In this document: positions 53,495 to 60,361 of the stretch, in pieces | How positions within the stretch are numbered: position 1 is the first letter of the stretch | Layout of the letters: each line of letters starts with the position of its first letter | DNA from: CAZIOH01 sp964540815 | GTDB taxonomy: Bacteria; Myxococcota_A; Polyangia; Fen-1088 | Assembly: GCA_964540815.1 (NCBI GenBank) | Contig: CAZIOH010000037.1 | Span: 1 to 60,361 of the forward strand | Direction: 5' to 3' | DNA: 60,361 bases | The notes under the pieces: generated by a model | Database searches by the model: none | Seen by the model: the letters and a program-made list of their open reading frames with translations, nothing else | Told to the model about the DNA's origin: nothing | Made by a program: the position numbers and the translations under genes

Positions 53495-53866
53495 ATGCGG
53501 TCGGTCGCGCTCGGGATCTTCCTCGGCGTCGGCACGGCGGCGCTCGGGACAGCGTGTGGCAGCCAGGACGAGGAGCGCCCTGCGACCTGGAACTACATCG
53601 CCACCGCGATCATCGAGCCCAACTGCGCCACCGCCAACTGCCACTCGAACCTGGCGCAGCGCTCGGGGGTGCAGCTCGACCGCGAGAACCGCGCCTACCA
53701 CGCCCTCGTCGATCGCTTCTTCGTGATCCCGGGTGATCCAGCCAACTCGGCGCTCATGTACCTGCTGAACGGGCAGGGCTCGCGACGGATGCCTCCGGAC
53801 TTTCCGCTGGCTGACCAGGACATCGCATTGATTGCTCAGTGGATCAAGAACGGCGCGAACCCCTGA
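53495..53866 (+). CDS. Lipoprotein with CX4CH-type putative haem motif
   Basis: From ATG 53495 the product has 123 residues: a signal peptide with lipobox LGTAC near residue 21, then EPNCATANCHSNLAQRSGVQL, where the spacing is CX4CH rather than CXXCH. ALMYLLNGQGSRRMPPDFPLADQDIALIAQWIKNGA closes the domain, with a methionine (RRMPP) as probable sixth haem ligand. The layout resembles single-haem PSCyt1-type cytochromes. An alternative ATG at 53378 overlaps the previous stop (ATGA), but would place the lipobox some 60 residues in, too far for a normal signal peptide. It overlaps the Cyc2-like gene as TGATG. Confidence 0.78.
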   Translation: MRSVALGIFLGVGTAALGTACGSQDEERPATWNYIATAIIEPNCATANCHSNLAQRSGVQLDRENRAYHALVDRFFVIPGDPANSALMYLLNGQGSRRMPPDFPLADQDIALIAQWIKNGANP

Positions 53867-55062
53867 TGAAAACACGTCACGCCCAGAACACCCTCACCCT
53901 TGTTGGCGTTGGCCTCGTGTTCGGAATAGCGGCGTTCAGCGCCGGCGTTCGTCGGGCCGAGGCATATCCACAATTCCAGTTTTCATCGGGAACGCAGCGG
54001 TGCGCCCAGTGCCACTACTCTCCGGTTGGGTTCGGGCTGCTCACCTCGTGGGGCCGCGACGAGTCCGCCGACACCATCAGCACCTACGGGGGGGAGGGCG
54101 CCTTCCTGCACGGCAAGGTGCACCTGCCTTCTTCGCTGGCGCTCGGCGGCGACATCCGCTACGCGGCGGTCGAGAACGCCGTCGGCGGCCAGAGTGCGCC
54201 CGAGTTCGCCACCTTTCCGATGCAGGCCGAGCTTTATGCCCGGTATGCCCTCGGCGAGACTGGCCTGTCGATCTACGCGGCGGGCGGCATCCGCGGCGCG
54301 ACGCGCGACGTGAACGGCAGCGCCCTCAGCCACGTCACCTCCTTCATCTCGCGCGAGCACTACATCATGTGGAAGAAGAGCGCGACCGGGTACTACGCCC
54401 GCGTGGGGCGGTTCTACGCGCCCTACGGTTTGCGGCTCGCCGAGCACATCTACTTCGTCCGCCGCTACTCGGGCTTCAACCTCTACGAGGAGACCTACAA
54501 CGCGTCGGGCGGATACCTGGCCGACCAGTGGGAGCTGCACGTGACGGCCTTCACGTCGCTGCCACCCTCGTCGCCCGACTTCGTGGGCAGCGTCGGGATG
54601 CTGCCGAACGGGGTGGCGGCCTACTACGAGCGCCGGTTCTCGACCGTGGGCCTGCTCGGGGCGCAGGCGCGGCTGGCGGTGAACTCCGAGCAGCGGCTCA
54701 CCCAGGGGGGAGTGGTCGGCAAGGTGTGGATCGACGGCGCGAAGTTCCTGGGCATGGGCGAGCTCGATCTGCAGCGCCGCGACATCACCAAGGGCAGCAT
54801 CGGCTACAACCAGTCGATCGCCTTCGTGAGCGCGAACTTCTTTCCGGTCAAGGGTTTGATGGCGGCGCTGGTCTACGAGCGCTATCAAGAAGATCTGCGC
54901 TCGGTCTCGACCGCGCGCACCGCCTTCGACGTCGAGCTCAACTTCTTCCCCTACGCCCACTGCGAGATCATGCTGTTCGGGCGCTACCAGTACTCGGGCG
55001 CGGGGGAGGCGGATGGATCCCTCGGGTCGATGGGGATGCTCCAGCTGCACTACTACCTGTGA
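53866..55062 (+). CDS. Cyc2-like fused single-haem cytochrome and outer-membrane porin
   Basis: The 398-residue protein has a signal peptide ending near AEA33. A short cytochrome-like segment follows, AYPQFQFSSGTQRCAQCHYSP, with the haem motif at 46-50. About 330 residues of amphipathic beta strands come next (LYARYALGETGLSIYAAGG, TGYYARVGRFYAPYGLRLAEHIYFVRR) and end in MLQLHYYL, a typical aromatic barrel C-terminus. The arrangement of signal, AYPxF, CXXCH, then porin is that of Cyc2, the iron-oxidising outer-membrane cytochrome-porin. Whether it oxidises iron here is unknown. It lies between two single-haem lipoproteins, possible periplasmic partners, and its ATG overlaps the previous stop. 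Confidence 0.75.
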   Translation: MKTRHAQNTLTLVGVGLVFGIAAFSAGVRRAEAYPQFQFSSGTQRCAQCHYSPVGFGLLTSWGRDESADTISTYGGEGAFLHGKVHLPSSLALGGDIRYAAVENAVGGQSAPEFATFPMQAELYARYALGETGLSIYAAGGIRGATRDVNGSALSHVTSFISREHYIMWKKSATGYYARVGRFYAPYGLRLAEHIYFVRRYSGFNLYEETYNASGGYLADQWELHVTAFTSLPPSSPDFVGSVGMLPNGVAAYYERRFSTVGLLGAQARLAVNSEQRLTQGGVVGKVWIDGAKFLGMGELDLQRRDITKGSIGYNQSIAFVSANFFPVKGLMAALVYERYQEDLRSVSTARTAFDVELNFFPYAHCEIMLFGRYQYSGAGEADGSLGSMGMLQLHYYL

Positions 55063-55076
55063 GGACGACGACGAGG

Positions 55077-55448
55077 ATGAAGATGAAGTCCAACGCGAAG
55101 CACACGGTCTTCTCCCTGGCGATCTCGGCCGCGGTCGCGGTCGGCGCGGCGGCCTGCGGTCCGAGCGTCCCCGCGAACCCGGACTGGGCGACCGACGTGT
55201 TGCCGGTCCTCGACGCACGTTGCAATCGCTGTCACTCGGCGCCTCCGCGCTTGGACCCGACTGTAAAGCCGCTGACTCCTGGAGGAGGACCTCCGACCCC
55301 GATCGGCAACTTCACCGATCAGCAGGCCGCCACGGGTCTGGCGTCCTTGATCATTTCTGACGTCACCAGCAAGAAGATGCCACCGGCTCCCGCCGCGCCG
55401 CTCGACGACTGGGAGATCCAGATGCTGAAGAACTTCTTCAAGAAGTAG
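55077..55448 (+). CDS. Single-haem c-type cytochrome lipoprotein
   Basis: The 123-residue product begins MKMKSNAKHTVFSLAISAAVAVGAAACG, a lipoprotein signal with Cys at about residue 27. It then has DVLPVLDARCNRCHSAPP with one CXXCH and ends KKMPPAPAAPLDDWEIQMLKNFFKK, where KMPP supplies the likely methionine ligand. It is a small periplasmic electron carrier anchored to a membrane. The ATG is 14 bp after the Cyc2-like stop, with AGGAcgacgacGAGG-type sequence before it. It is the last gene of the plus-strand operon and converges on the CysH-like gene over 27 bp. Confidence 0.88.
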   Translation: MKMKSNAKHTVFSLAISAAVAVGAAACGPSVPANPDWATDVLPVLDARCNRCHSAPPRLDPTVKPLTPGGGPPTPIGNFTDQQAATGLASLIISDVTSKKMPPAPAAPLDDWEIQMLKNFFKK

Positions 55449-55475
55449 CTGCTGATTCTGAGGCTCAGCCGGGTC

Positions 55476-56258
55476 TCACCGCACCGGGTGGAGGCCGCAC
55501 TCCTTGTTCTCGGGGTTCTCCCACCACCAGCGTCCGGCGCGCGGGTGCTCTCCGGGGGCCACCGCTCGCGTGCAGGGCGCGCAGCCGATCGACGGATACC
55601 CGCGGTCGTGCAGCGGGTGGATCGGCACGCGGTGTTCGTTGGCGTAGGCGCGGGTCTGCTCCGTGCTCCAGGCGATGATCGGGTTCAGCTTGGCGAGGCC
55701 GGCGTGTGTGGCGTCGAGCTCCACCTCGGCGGCCTCCGTCCGTGTCACCGACTGCTCGCGCCGCAGGCCCGTCACCCAGGCCGATAGCTCGCCGAGGGCC
55801 CGCCCGAGCGGGGCCACCTTGCGCAGGCCGCAGCACTCGTGCCGGTCGTCGAGCGAATCGCGAAAGCTGTAGAGCCCCTTCTTGCGCTCGAGCGCCTCCA
55901 CCGCCGCGCGCTCGGGGAAGAACCACTCGATCTCGAGATCGTACTTGGCCCGCACGCGCTCGGCCGTCATGTACGTCTCGTCGGGCAGCCGCCCGGTGTC
56001 GAGCGCGAACACCCGGATGCCGCCAGCGGGGACGGCCGCTGTCCCATCCGCGCCCGCCTCGGCCGCTCGCGCGCGCGCGAGCTTGTGGGCCATGTCGATC
56101 ACCACGCAGTCCTCGATCGAGAAGGACGAGGCGATGGAGATCCGCCCCGGGAAGCGCGCGAGCCCCCAGCGCAGGATCTCCGCCGGCTCGGCCCCGCGCA
56201 GGCGCCGCGCCGCCTCCGCGATTTCTCCAGCGCTCGGCTTGTCGGACGTCGTCATCAT
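55476..56258 (-). CDS. cysH: Iron-sulfur adenylylsulfate/phosphoadenylylsulfate reductase
   Basis: The 260-residue protein has the CysH fold. It starts with a PP-loop-like SIASSFSIEDCVV, then VFALDTGRLPDETY and the cysteine set ECCGLRKVAPL (about 145), GCAPC (about 227) and the C-terminal KECGLH. The CC...CXXC pairs bind the [4Fe-4S] cluster typical of APS-type reductases; the C-terminal cysteine is the catalytic one. It reduces APS or PAPS to sulfite in sulfate assimilation. The ARAEAGADGTAAVPAGG segment (about 65-82) is a small insertion. No other sulfate-assimilation gene is beside it. Confidence 0.93.
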   Translation of the reverse strand: MMTTSDKPSAGEIAEAARRLRGAEPAEILRWGLARFPGRISIASSFSIEDCVVIDMAHKLARARAAEAGADGTAAVPAGGIRVFALDTGRLPDETYMTAERVRAKYDLEIEWFFPERAAVEALERKKGLYSFRDSLDDRHECCGLRKVAPLGRALGELSAWVTGLRREQSVTRTEAAEVELDATHAGLAKLNPIIAWSTEQTRAYANEHRVPIHPLHDRGYPSIGCAPCTRAVAPGEHPRAGRWWWENPENKECGLHPVR

Positions 56259-56343
56259 CGAGATGCAAGCTTATCAGCAAGCTCATCGGCAAGCTTGCCG
56301 TTGCACCGAGGCCCCCGGCGCATTAGGTTCGAATCGACGACAC
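56259..56343. repeat. Divergent spacer with 12-bp tandem repeat (three units)
   Basis: GCAAGCTTATCA, GCAAGCTCATCG and GCAAGCTTGCCG follow in register at 56265-56300 in the 85-bp spacer between the cysH-like gene (minus) and the zinc peptidase gene (plus). Unlike the other 12-bp repeats in the window it is not inside a coding region. It may fall in a promoter or leader. Confidence 0.85.
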
Positions 56344-57321
56344 ATGCGCTGGACGCCGGGCGGAGAGAGCGACGACATCGAGGACCGGCGGGGCGAGAGC
56401 GCCCGCGACGAAGGTGGCGGAGGTCCGGGCTTCTCCGCCGGTGGGCCCTTTTCGCGCGGGGGAGGCATCCCCATCCGCCTCGGTCTCGGGGGCACGGTGG
56501 TCGTGCTGCTGCTGTCGGCCTTCTTCGGCCGCGACTTTCTCGGGTTGCTCGGCGGCGGGACCGGCCCCGACGAGCCCGCTCCGATGCCGCGCGCGGGCCG
56601 CCTGCCCGCCGACGAGGGCGTCGGCGTGCCGGGCAGTGCGCGCGGTGCGCGGCGTGCGCTCTCCCCGGACGATCCCGATCGCGAGCTGGTGGAGTTCGTG
56701 AGCTTCGTGCTCGACGACGCGCAGAAGGTCTGGGCGGCCCAGCTCGCGCAAGAAGGCAAGGCCCCCTACACGCGGGCCAAGCTGGTGCTCTTCACCGACG
56801 CGGTGCGATCGGGCTGCGGCTTCGCCGAGTCCGCGATGGGGCCGTTTTACTGTCCGCTCGACCGACGCGTGTACATCGATCTCGGGTTCTACCGCGAGCT
56901 GCGCTCGCGCTATGGAGCGCCCGGGGACTTCGCGCAGGCCTACGTCATCGCCCACGAGCTCGGACACCACATCCAGAATCTGCTCGGCACCAGCGACATC
57001 ATCCAGCGCCAGCGGGAACGCAACCCCGCCGAGTCGAACCACCTGTCGGTGCGGATGGAGCTGCAGGCCGACTGTTATGCGGGCATCTGGGCCCACTCGA
57101 CCGATCAGCGCAAGCTGCTCGAGTCCGGGGACATCGAGGAGGGCATCGGCGCGGCGGCGGCGGTGGGCGACGATCGCCTGCAGAAGCAGGCCACCGGACA
57201 CGTGAACCCCGAGCGCTGGACCCACGGCTCATCGGCCGAGCGGGTCGCATGGTTCAAGCGCGGGCTCGAGGCTGGTCGACTCGGAGCCTGCGACACCTTC
57301 AGCGGCTCGGTCCGGCTGTAA
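56344..57321 (+). CDS. ypfJ: YpfJ-like neutral zinc metallopeptidase
   Basis: The 325-residue product matches the YpfJ family (PF04228). It starts MRWTPGGESDDIEDRRGES, which is characteristic of the family, has one membrane helix (about 45-65) and a Pro/Arg linker. The peptidase domain carries GPFYCPLDRRVYIDLGFYREL, the zinc motif HELGHH at 204-209, RMELQADCYAGIWAH and the C-terminal ACDTF. The family is widespread and its substrate is unknown. I chose ATG 56344 over earlier codons in the long open frame from 55882, since the family motif starts here. Confidence 0.92.
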   Translation: MRWTPGGESDDIEDRRGESARDEGGGGPGFSAGGPFSRGGGIPIRLGLGGTVVVLLLSAFFGRDFLGLLGGGTGPDEPAPMPRAGRLPADEGVGVPGSARGARRALSPDDPDRELVEFVSFVLDDAQKVWAAQLAQEGKAPYTRAKLVLFTDAVRSGCGFAESAMGPFYCPLDRRVYIDLGFYRELRSRYGAPGDFAQAYVIAHELGHHIQNLLGTSDIIQRQRERNPAESNHLSVRMELQADCYAGIWAHSTDQRKLLESGDIEEGIGAAAAVGDDRLQKQATGHVNPERWTHGSSAERVAWFKRGLEAGRLGACDTFSGSVRL

Positions 57322-57474
57322 CGCTGGCCACGGTGGTCCTGAAGCGCGGTTCTTTCGACGATCGCCGCTTTCGATCGAATCCCGCGTAACCCCGTTTGCG
57401 AGGGTCCGTATACCCGGCTGCTCTCAGCGGCGGGGCCGCGGGTGCGCCGATCTCGAACACGGGAGAGTCTCGAC

Positions 57475-58083
57475 ATGAACATGCGGAACTTCGACAAGAA
57501 TTTGAGGTTTGGTCTCTTGCTGGCGGCGGGCGTGGCGAGCGGGGGATGGGCCTGCAGCAGCAGCAGCAGCAGCCCAGCCACCACGTCACCGGACGGATCG
57601 ACGGGAGCCTCGGCGGGTACGGCCCAGCTGCCGCCCGAGGGCGGCGCGGCCGTCGAGGCATGGCTGACGACCGGCGCCTACAAGCAGTGGCACTGCGAGA
57701 GCGCGGTGCACGCGGCCCGCTTGCCCTCGCCGCACGGGTTCAACCGGATCTGCTCCAACGACGCGATCGCCAGCAACGCGGCAGGTACCACGGCCTGGCC
57801 CGCGGGCTCGGCGGCCGTCAAGGAGCTGTACGACAGCGCGACCGCGACCACCCCGACCGGGTATGCGGTGTACAGCAAGAAGCAGGCGGACAGCGCGGGC
57901 GGCGCGAACTGGTACTGGTACGAGCGTCTCCCGGTTGGTGGCGTGGTCGCCGATGGCACCGGCGACTCGGGCCCCGCGATGAGCATCTGCGTCGGTTGCC
58001 ACGCCGCAGCTGGCAGCGACGCGGCCCACACCCCTTCGCCGGGCGGGCGCGACGAGGTCTACACCCCGGTTCCGCAGATCTGA
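57475..58083 (+). CDS. Cytochrome P460-like single-haem lipoprotein
   Basis: The 202-residue product starts at ATG 57475 after GGGAGA and has a lipoprotein signal ending WAC. Six serines follow directly, encoded by a run of AGC repeats. The domain contains HGFNRICSNDAIA, AAVKELYDSAT, GYAVYSKKQ, NWYWYERL and the haem motif SICVGCHAAAGSDA. Strand order and the GYAV...WYWYE...CXXCH pattern fit the cytochrome P460 superfamily, though the lysine crosslink cannot be confirmed. It is presumably exported and membrane-anchored. It stands alone, converging on the kinase gene over 21 bp. Confidence 0.75.
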   Translation: MNMRNFDKNLRFGLLLAAGVASGGWACSSSSSSPATTSPDGSTGASAGTAQLPPEGGAAVEAWLTTGAYKQWHCESAVHAARLPSPHGFNRICSNDAIASNAAGTTAWPAGSAAVKELYDSATATTPTGYAVYSKKQADSAGGANWYWYERLPVGGVVADGTGDSGPAMSICVGCHAAAGSDAAHTPSPGGRDEVYTPVPQI

Positions 58084-58104
58084 TCGCCCAGGGTCCGGCG
58101 CGGG

Positions 58105-60361
58105 CTAGCGCAGGGCAAGCCCGAGATCCAGCCCGGCGGACCGGTCCGCGGTCGGGGGGCTGGCGTGAATCGACAGCCAGCGATCGATCCGCCGGAGCGC
58201 CTCGGTCGTGAAGGGATTGGGCCCGTCCTGCAAGTATTCGTTCCGCGCCCGCAGCGCCAGCGTGCGGGCTCGGTCGAGATCACCGCCGGTCCCGGCGAGT
58301 GCAAGGGCCAGCCCGAAGTGAACCTCGCCGAGGAGCGCCGCCTGCTTCTCGGTTCCATCCCGGATTTCCGTGGCCCGCTGCAGGATGGGCAGTGCCCGGG
58401 CGGCGTCCCCACAACCAAGATGGGCCAGGCCGAGGGCGGTGAGCGGGTAGGACAGGCCCACGCCGTCGGGGGCGCTCTCGCTCTCGAAGATGGCCACGGA
58501 GCGCGCGGACATCCGTGCGCCTTCCTCGAAGCGCCCGAGCCGATTCAAGATCTCGGCGTAGTTGGACAGGACCCGCGCGGTTCGGGGATGATCCGGGCCG
58601 AGGCAGCTCTCCACGATCCCAAGCGCTCGAGCTACGGTGTCGACGGCCGTCGACACGTCACCGAGCTGCTCGAGGTAGATGGCCACGTTGCAGAGCGACA
58701 GCCCGACCTCGGCGCTGTCGGGGCCGTAGGCCTTCTCCTTTGCGGCCACGGCCCTGCGGGTGTCCTCCACCGCCTCGTCGAGCCGCCCCTGCACGTGCCG
58801 CATGGCTCCCCGGTTGTTGAGAAACCAACCCCAGAGGTGCTCTTGTCCCTCCATGCGTCGGAGGATGGTCTCGGCGTAGCGCGCCCAGATGTCGCCTGCG
58901 TCGAATCGAAGTTGAGCTGCCCCGACCGCGTAGACCAGCTGGGTGGTCGCGGTGGCAGTCACCGTGTCGTGGCGGCACAGCTCGGCCGTCCATACCGCCT
59001 CCTCGAGCACCACCGCTGCGGCGACGGCGTCGCCTCGTTCGATGTGGAGATTGCCGAGCTCGCAGAGGAACTCCGCTAAGAGGGGCCCGTAGCCCGTCTT
59101 CCTCGCGTCCTCGGTGAGGGGACCGATCAACTTGAGGCCCTCGGACAGGTGGCCGACGCTGCAGAGGACCCGGATCCCGGCCAGCTCGGTTCTCAGCCTG
59201 TCGACCTCGGCTCGGGTGACCGGATCCGCGGGCGGCTTGACCACCGCCCGCAACAGCTCCACGTCGGCGCAGCGGTCCACCTTGCCGAGGGCATTCGCGG
59301 CGCCGACGGCGTTCTCGACGACCTCCCCGTTCGCGCTGCAGAAGACCGACGAGAGGGCGCGCAGGCCGTCGAGGCATTCTTCGAGCGCGGCCAGGCGCAG
59401 CTCGAGCGTCTCGACCGACTGCTCGCCGCGGACGTGAGCGGCCTCGCAGGCATCGATGTACATGTCGGACCAGCTCTTGGCGTACCGGTCGAGGATGAGG
59501 CTGGCCTTCTCGAAGGCCGCCGCGGCGTACTTCTTGTCGGTGGCGAGAAATGCGGCGCGGATCTCGGCCTTGGTGGCGGTCTCGACCGGGCTGTGGGCGC
59601 CGAGATCGGAGGGCGCCTCCCAGACTCCCGCCAGCTTCTTGGCCGCCGCCGCGGCGAAGCGCCTTCGGGGCGCCCCTGTGCCGACCTTGTCGAGGGCCTC
59701 GAGGAGGGCCTTCATCGTCGGCCAGCGATCGTCGGGGTTGCGCGCCAGCCCGCGCAGGACGATGTTGCGGACCCAGCTTGGAACCCGGGTGTCCGCGGGT
59801 GGCGGGAGAACCTCCGAGCGGAGGACACTCTCCATGAGCTCGTTGAAGGTGCGCCCGGCAAACGGGCGCTCGCCGTAGAGCGTCTCGTAGAGCGCGACGC
59901 AGAAGCTGAACTGATCCGCGCGGGCATCGATCGGCAGCCCCCGGAACTGCTCTGGCGCCATGTAGGCCGGCGTCCCCAGCATCGCCCCGGTCTGGGTGAT
60001 GCGGACATTCAGCGTCTCGCTCGAGGCGCTGATGACCCTGGTCGAATCGACGATCACGGTGCGCGGGTCCACCGCCCGGGTCAGCTCCAGATCGGGGTCG
60101 AGCTCCCGAGCGACCATGGCCTCGGTCAGACCGGCCAGCGGAGCCCCGGCGGCGCCAGGCCGGTTCTCGTCGCGCTCGAGCACGCCCCGGGCGAGGCCGA
60201 AGTCCATGACCCGCACGCTGCCGTCGAGGCCGATCATGACGTTGTCGGGCTTGAAGTCGCGATGAACCAGATCCTTCTCGTGCGCCGCCGCCAGCCCCCG
60301 CCCAGCCTCGGAGAAGACCCGCAGAACCTCCGGCCAGTCGCGGGGCTCGGCGTGCATCCAG
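58105..60361 (-). CDS. Serine/threonine protein kinase with C-terminal TPRs, 5' end outside window
   Basis: About 752 residues are visible; the N-lobe with the ATP-binding loop and lysine lies beyond the window. Seen are the catalytic loop LVHRDFKPDNVMI, the DFGLARG motif, GTPAYMAPEQFRG and DQFSFCVALYETLYGERPF. Between DFG and APE the activation segment is about 65 residues longer than usual, with several Thr/Ser (STRVISASSETLNVRITQTGAM). No membrane helix separates the kinase from about 450 residues of tetratricopeptide-like repeats (VGLSLCNVAIYLEQLGDVSTA, RVLSNYAEILNRLGRFEEGA). This domain order is common in Myxococcota kinases. Confidence 0.92.
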   Translation of the reverse strand, partial: WMHAEPRDWPEVLRVFSEAGRGLAAAHEKDLVHRDFKPDNVMIGLDGSVRVMDFGLARGVLERDENRPGAAGAPLAGLTEAMVARELDPDLELTRAVDPRTVIVDSTRVISASSETLNVRITQTGAMLGTPAYMAPEQFRGLPIDARADQFSFCVALYETLYGERPFAGRTFNELMESVLRSEVLPPPADTRVPSWVRNIVLRGLARNPDDRWPTMKALLEALDKVGTGAPRRRFAAAAAKKLAGVWEAPSDLGAHSPVETATKAEIRAAFLATDKKYAAAAFEKASLILDRYAKSWSDMYIDACEAAHVRGEQSVETLELRLAALEECLDGLRALSSVFCSANGEVVENAVGAANALGKVDRCADVELLRAVVKPPADPVTRAEVDRLRTELAGIRVLCSVGHLSEGLKLIGPLTEDARKTGYGPLLAEFLCELGNLHIERGDAVAAAVVLEEAVWTAELCRHDTVTATATTQLVYAVGAAQLRFDAGDIWARYAETILRRMEGQEHLWGWFLNNRGAMRHVQGRLDEAVEDTRRAVAAKEKAYGPDSAEVGLSLCNVAIYLEQLGDVSTAVDTVARALGIVESCLGPDHPRTARVLSNYAEILNRLGRFEEGARMSARSVAIFESESAPDGVGLSYPLTALGLAHLGCGDAARALPILQRATEIRDGTEKQAALLGEVHFGLALALAGTGGDLDRARTLALRARNEYLQDGPNPFTTEALRRIDRWLSIHASPPTADRSAGLDLGLALR

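Noticed and set aside
55449..55475. Possible two-way terminator CTGAG-G-CTCAG
   Set aside because: The stem is only 5 bp with a 1-nt loop and no T-run, so it cannot form a proper hairpin.
1..60361. tRNA, rRNA, CRISPR arrays, insertion sequences or prophage genes
   Set aside because: None was recognised; spacers are short and no transposase, integrase or regular spacer-repeat array was seen.

Overview
The window is about 60 kb of very GC-rich, gene-dense bacterial DNA with two 100-base runs of N (37422-37521 and 47822-47921), so it is a draft or metagenome scaffold. A stand-alone CarD/CdnL-type regulator, a serine/threonine kinase fused to TPRs, many secreted lipoproteins with single-haem motifs, multihaem cytochromes and very large envelope proteins together suggest a member of the Myxococcota. 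No rRNA, tRNA, CRISPR array or insertion sequence was recognised.

Layout. 8-2965 (minus): electron transfer flavoprotein subunits (etfA, etfB), a macrodomain protein and a CarD-like regulator. 3276-6930 (plus): an OmpA-like anchored protein, an outer-membrane barrel and a 13-haem cytochrome, joined by GTGA overlaps. 6959-9965 (plus): a CpxR-type operator followed by Spy/CpxP-like, response regulator and histidine kinase genes. 10015-18246 (minus): a five-gene glycan operon (RmlD-like reductase, cupin, CgeB-like glycosyltransferase, B12/radical SAM enzyme, 1371-residue double glycosyltransferase with TPRs). 18497-25556 (plus): a secreted galactose-oxidase-type copper radical oxidase, then a CusBA-like metal efflux pair. 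25637-28596: a VapBC toxin-antitoxin pair and an RsbQ-like hydrolase with a PAS histidine kinase that carries a frameshift.

28627-47623 (minus) is the most unusual part: about 19 kb of translationally overlapped giant genes. Gene A and the start of gene B together carry the motifs of an OpgH/NdvB-type glucan synthase, apparently split between two reading frames. The rest of gene B is a huge helical, probably periplasmic region with terminal membrane helices. After a sequence gap, gene C is a large beta-sandwich plus alpha-helical barrel protein. Gene D fuses a glucanase-like N-terminal domain to three successive TolC-like (outer-membrane efflux) domains with six beta-strand pairs in all, the number needed for one complete TolC barrel. 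I read this as a possible glucan synthesis, trimming and export machine with a single-chain outer-membrane channel; this is inference.

48010-48384 holds a long inverted repeat. 48385-51144 (minus): a YcbK/MepK-like peptidase, a LarE-like sulfur transferase and a zinc-ribbon/PH-domain membrane protein. 51300-55448 (plus): an ArnT-like glycosyltransferase, a lipoprotein with a CX4CH haem motif, a Cyc2-like fused cytochrome-porin and a single-haem lipoprotein. 55476-60361: CysH-type reductase (minus), YpfJ-like zinc peptidase (plus), cytochrome P460-like lipoprotein (plus) and a kinase-TPR protein (minus) cut by the window end.

Short tandem repeats whose unit is a multiple of three (often 12 bp) recur in coding sequences through the window.
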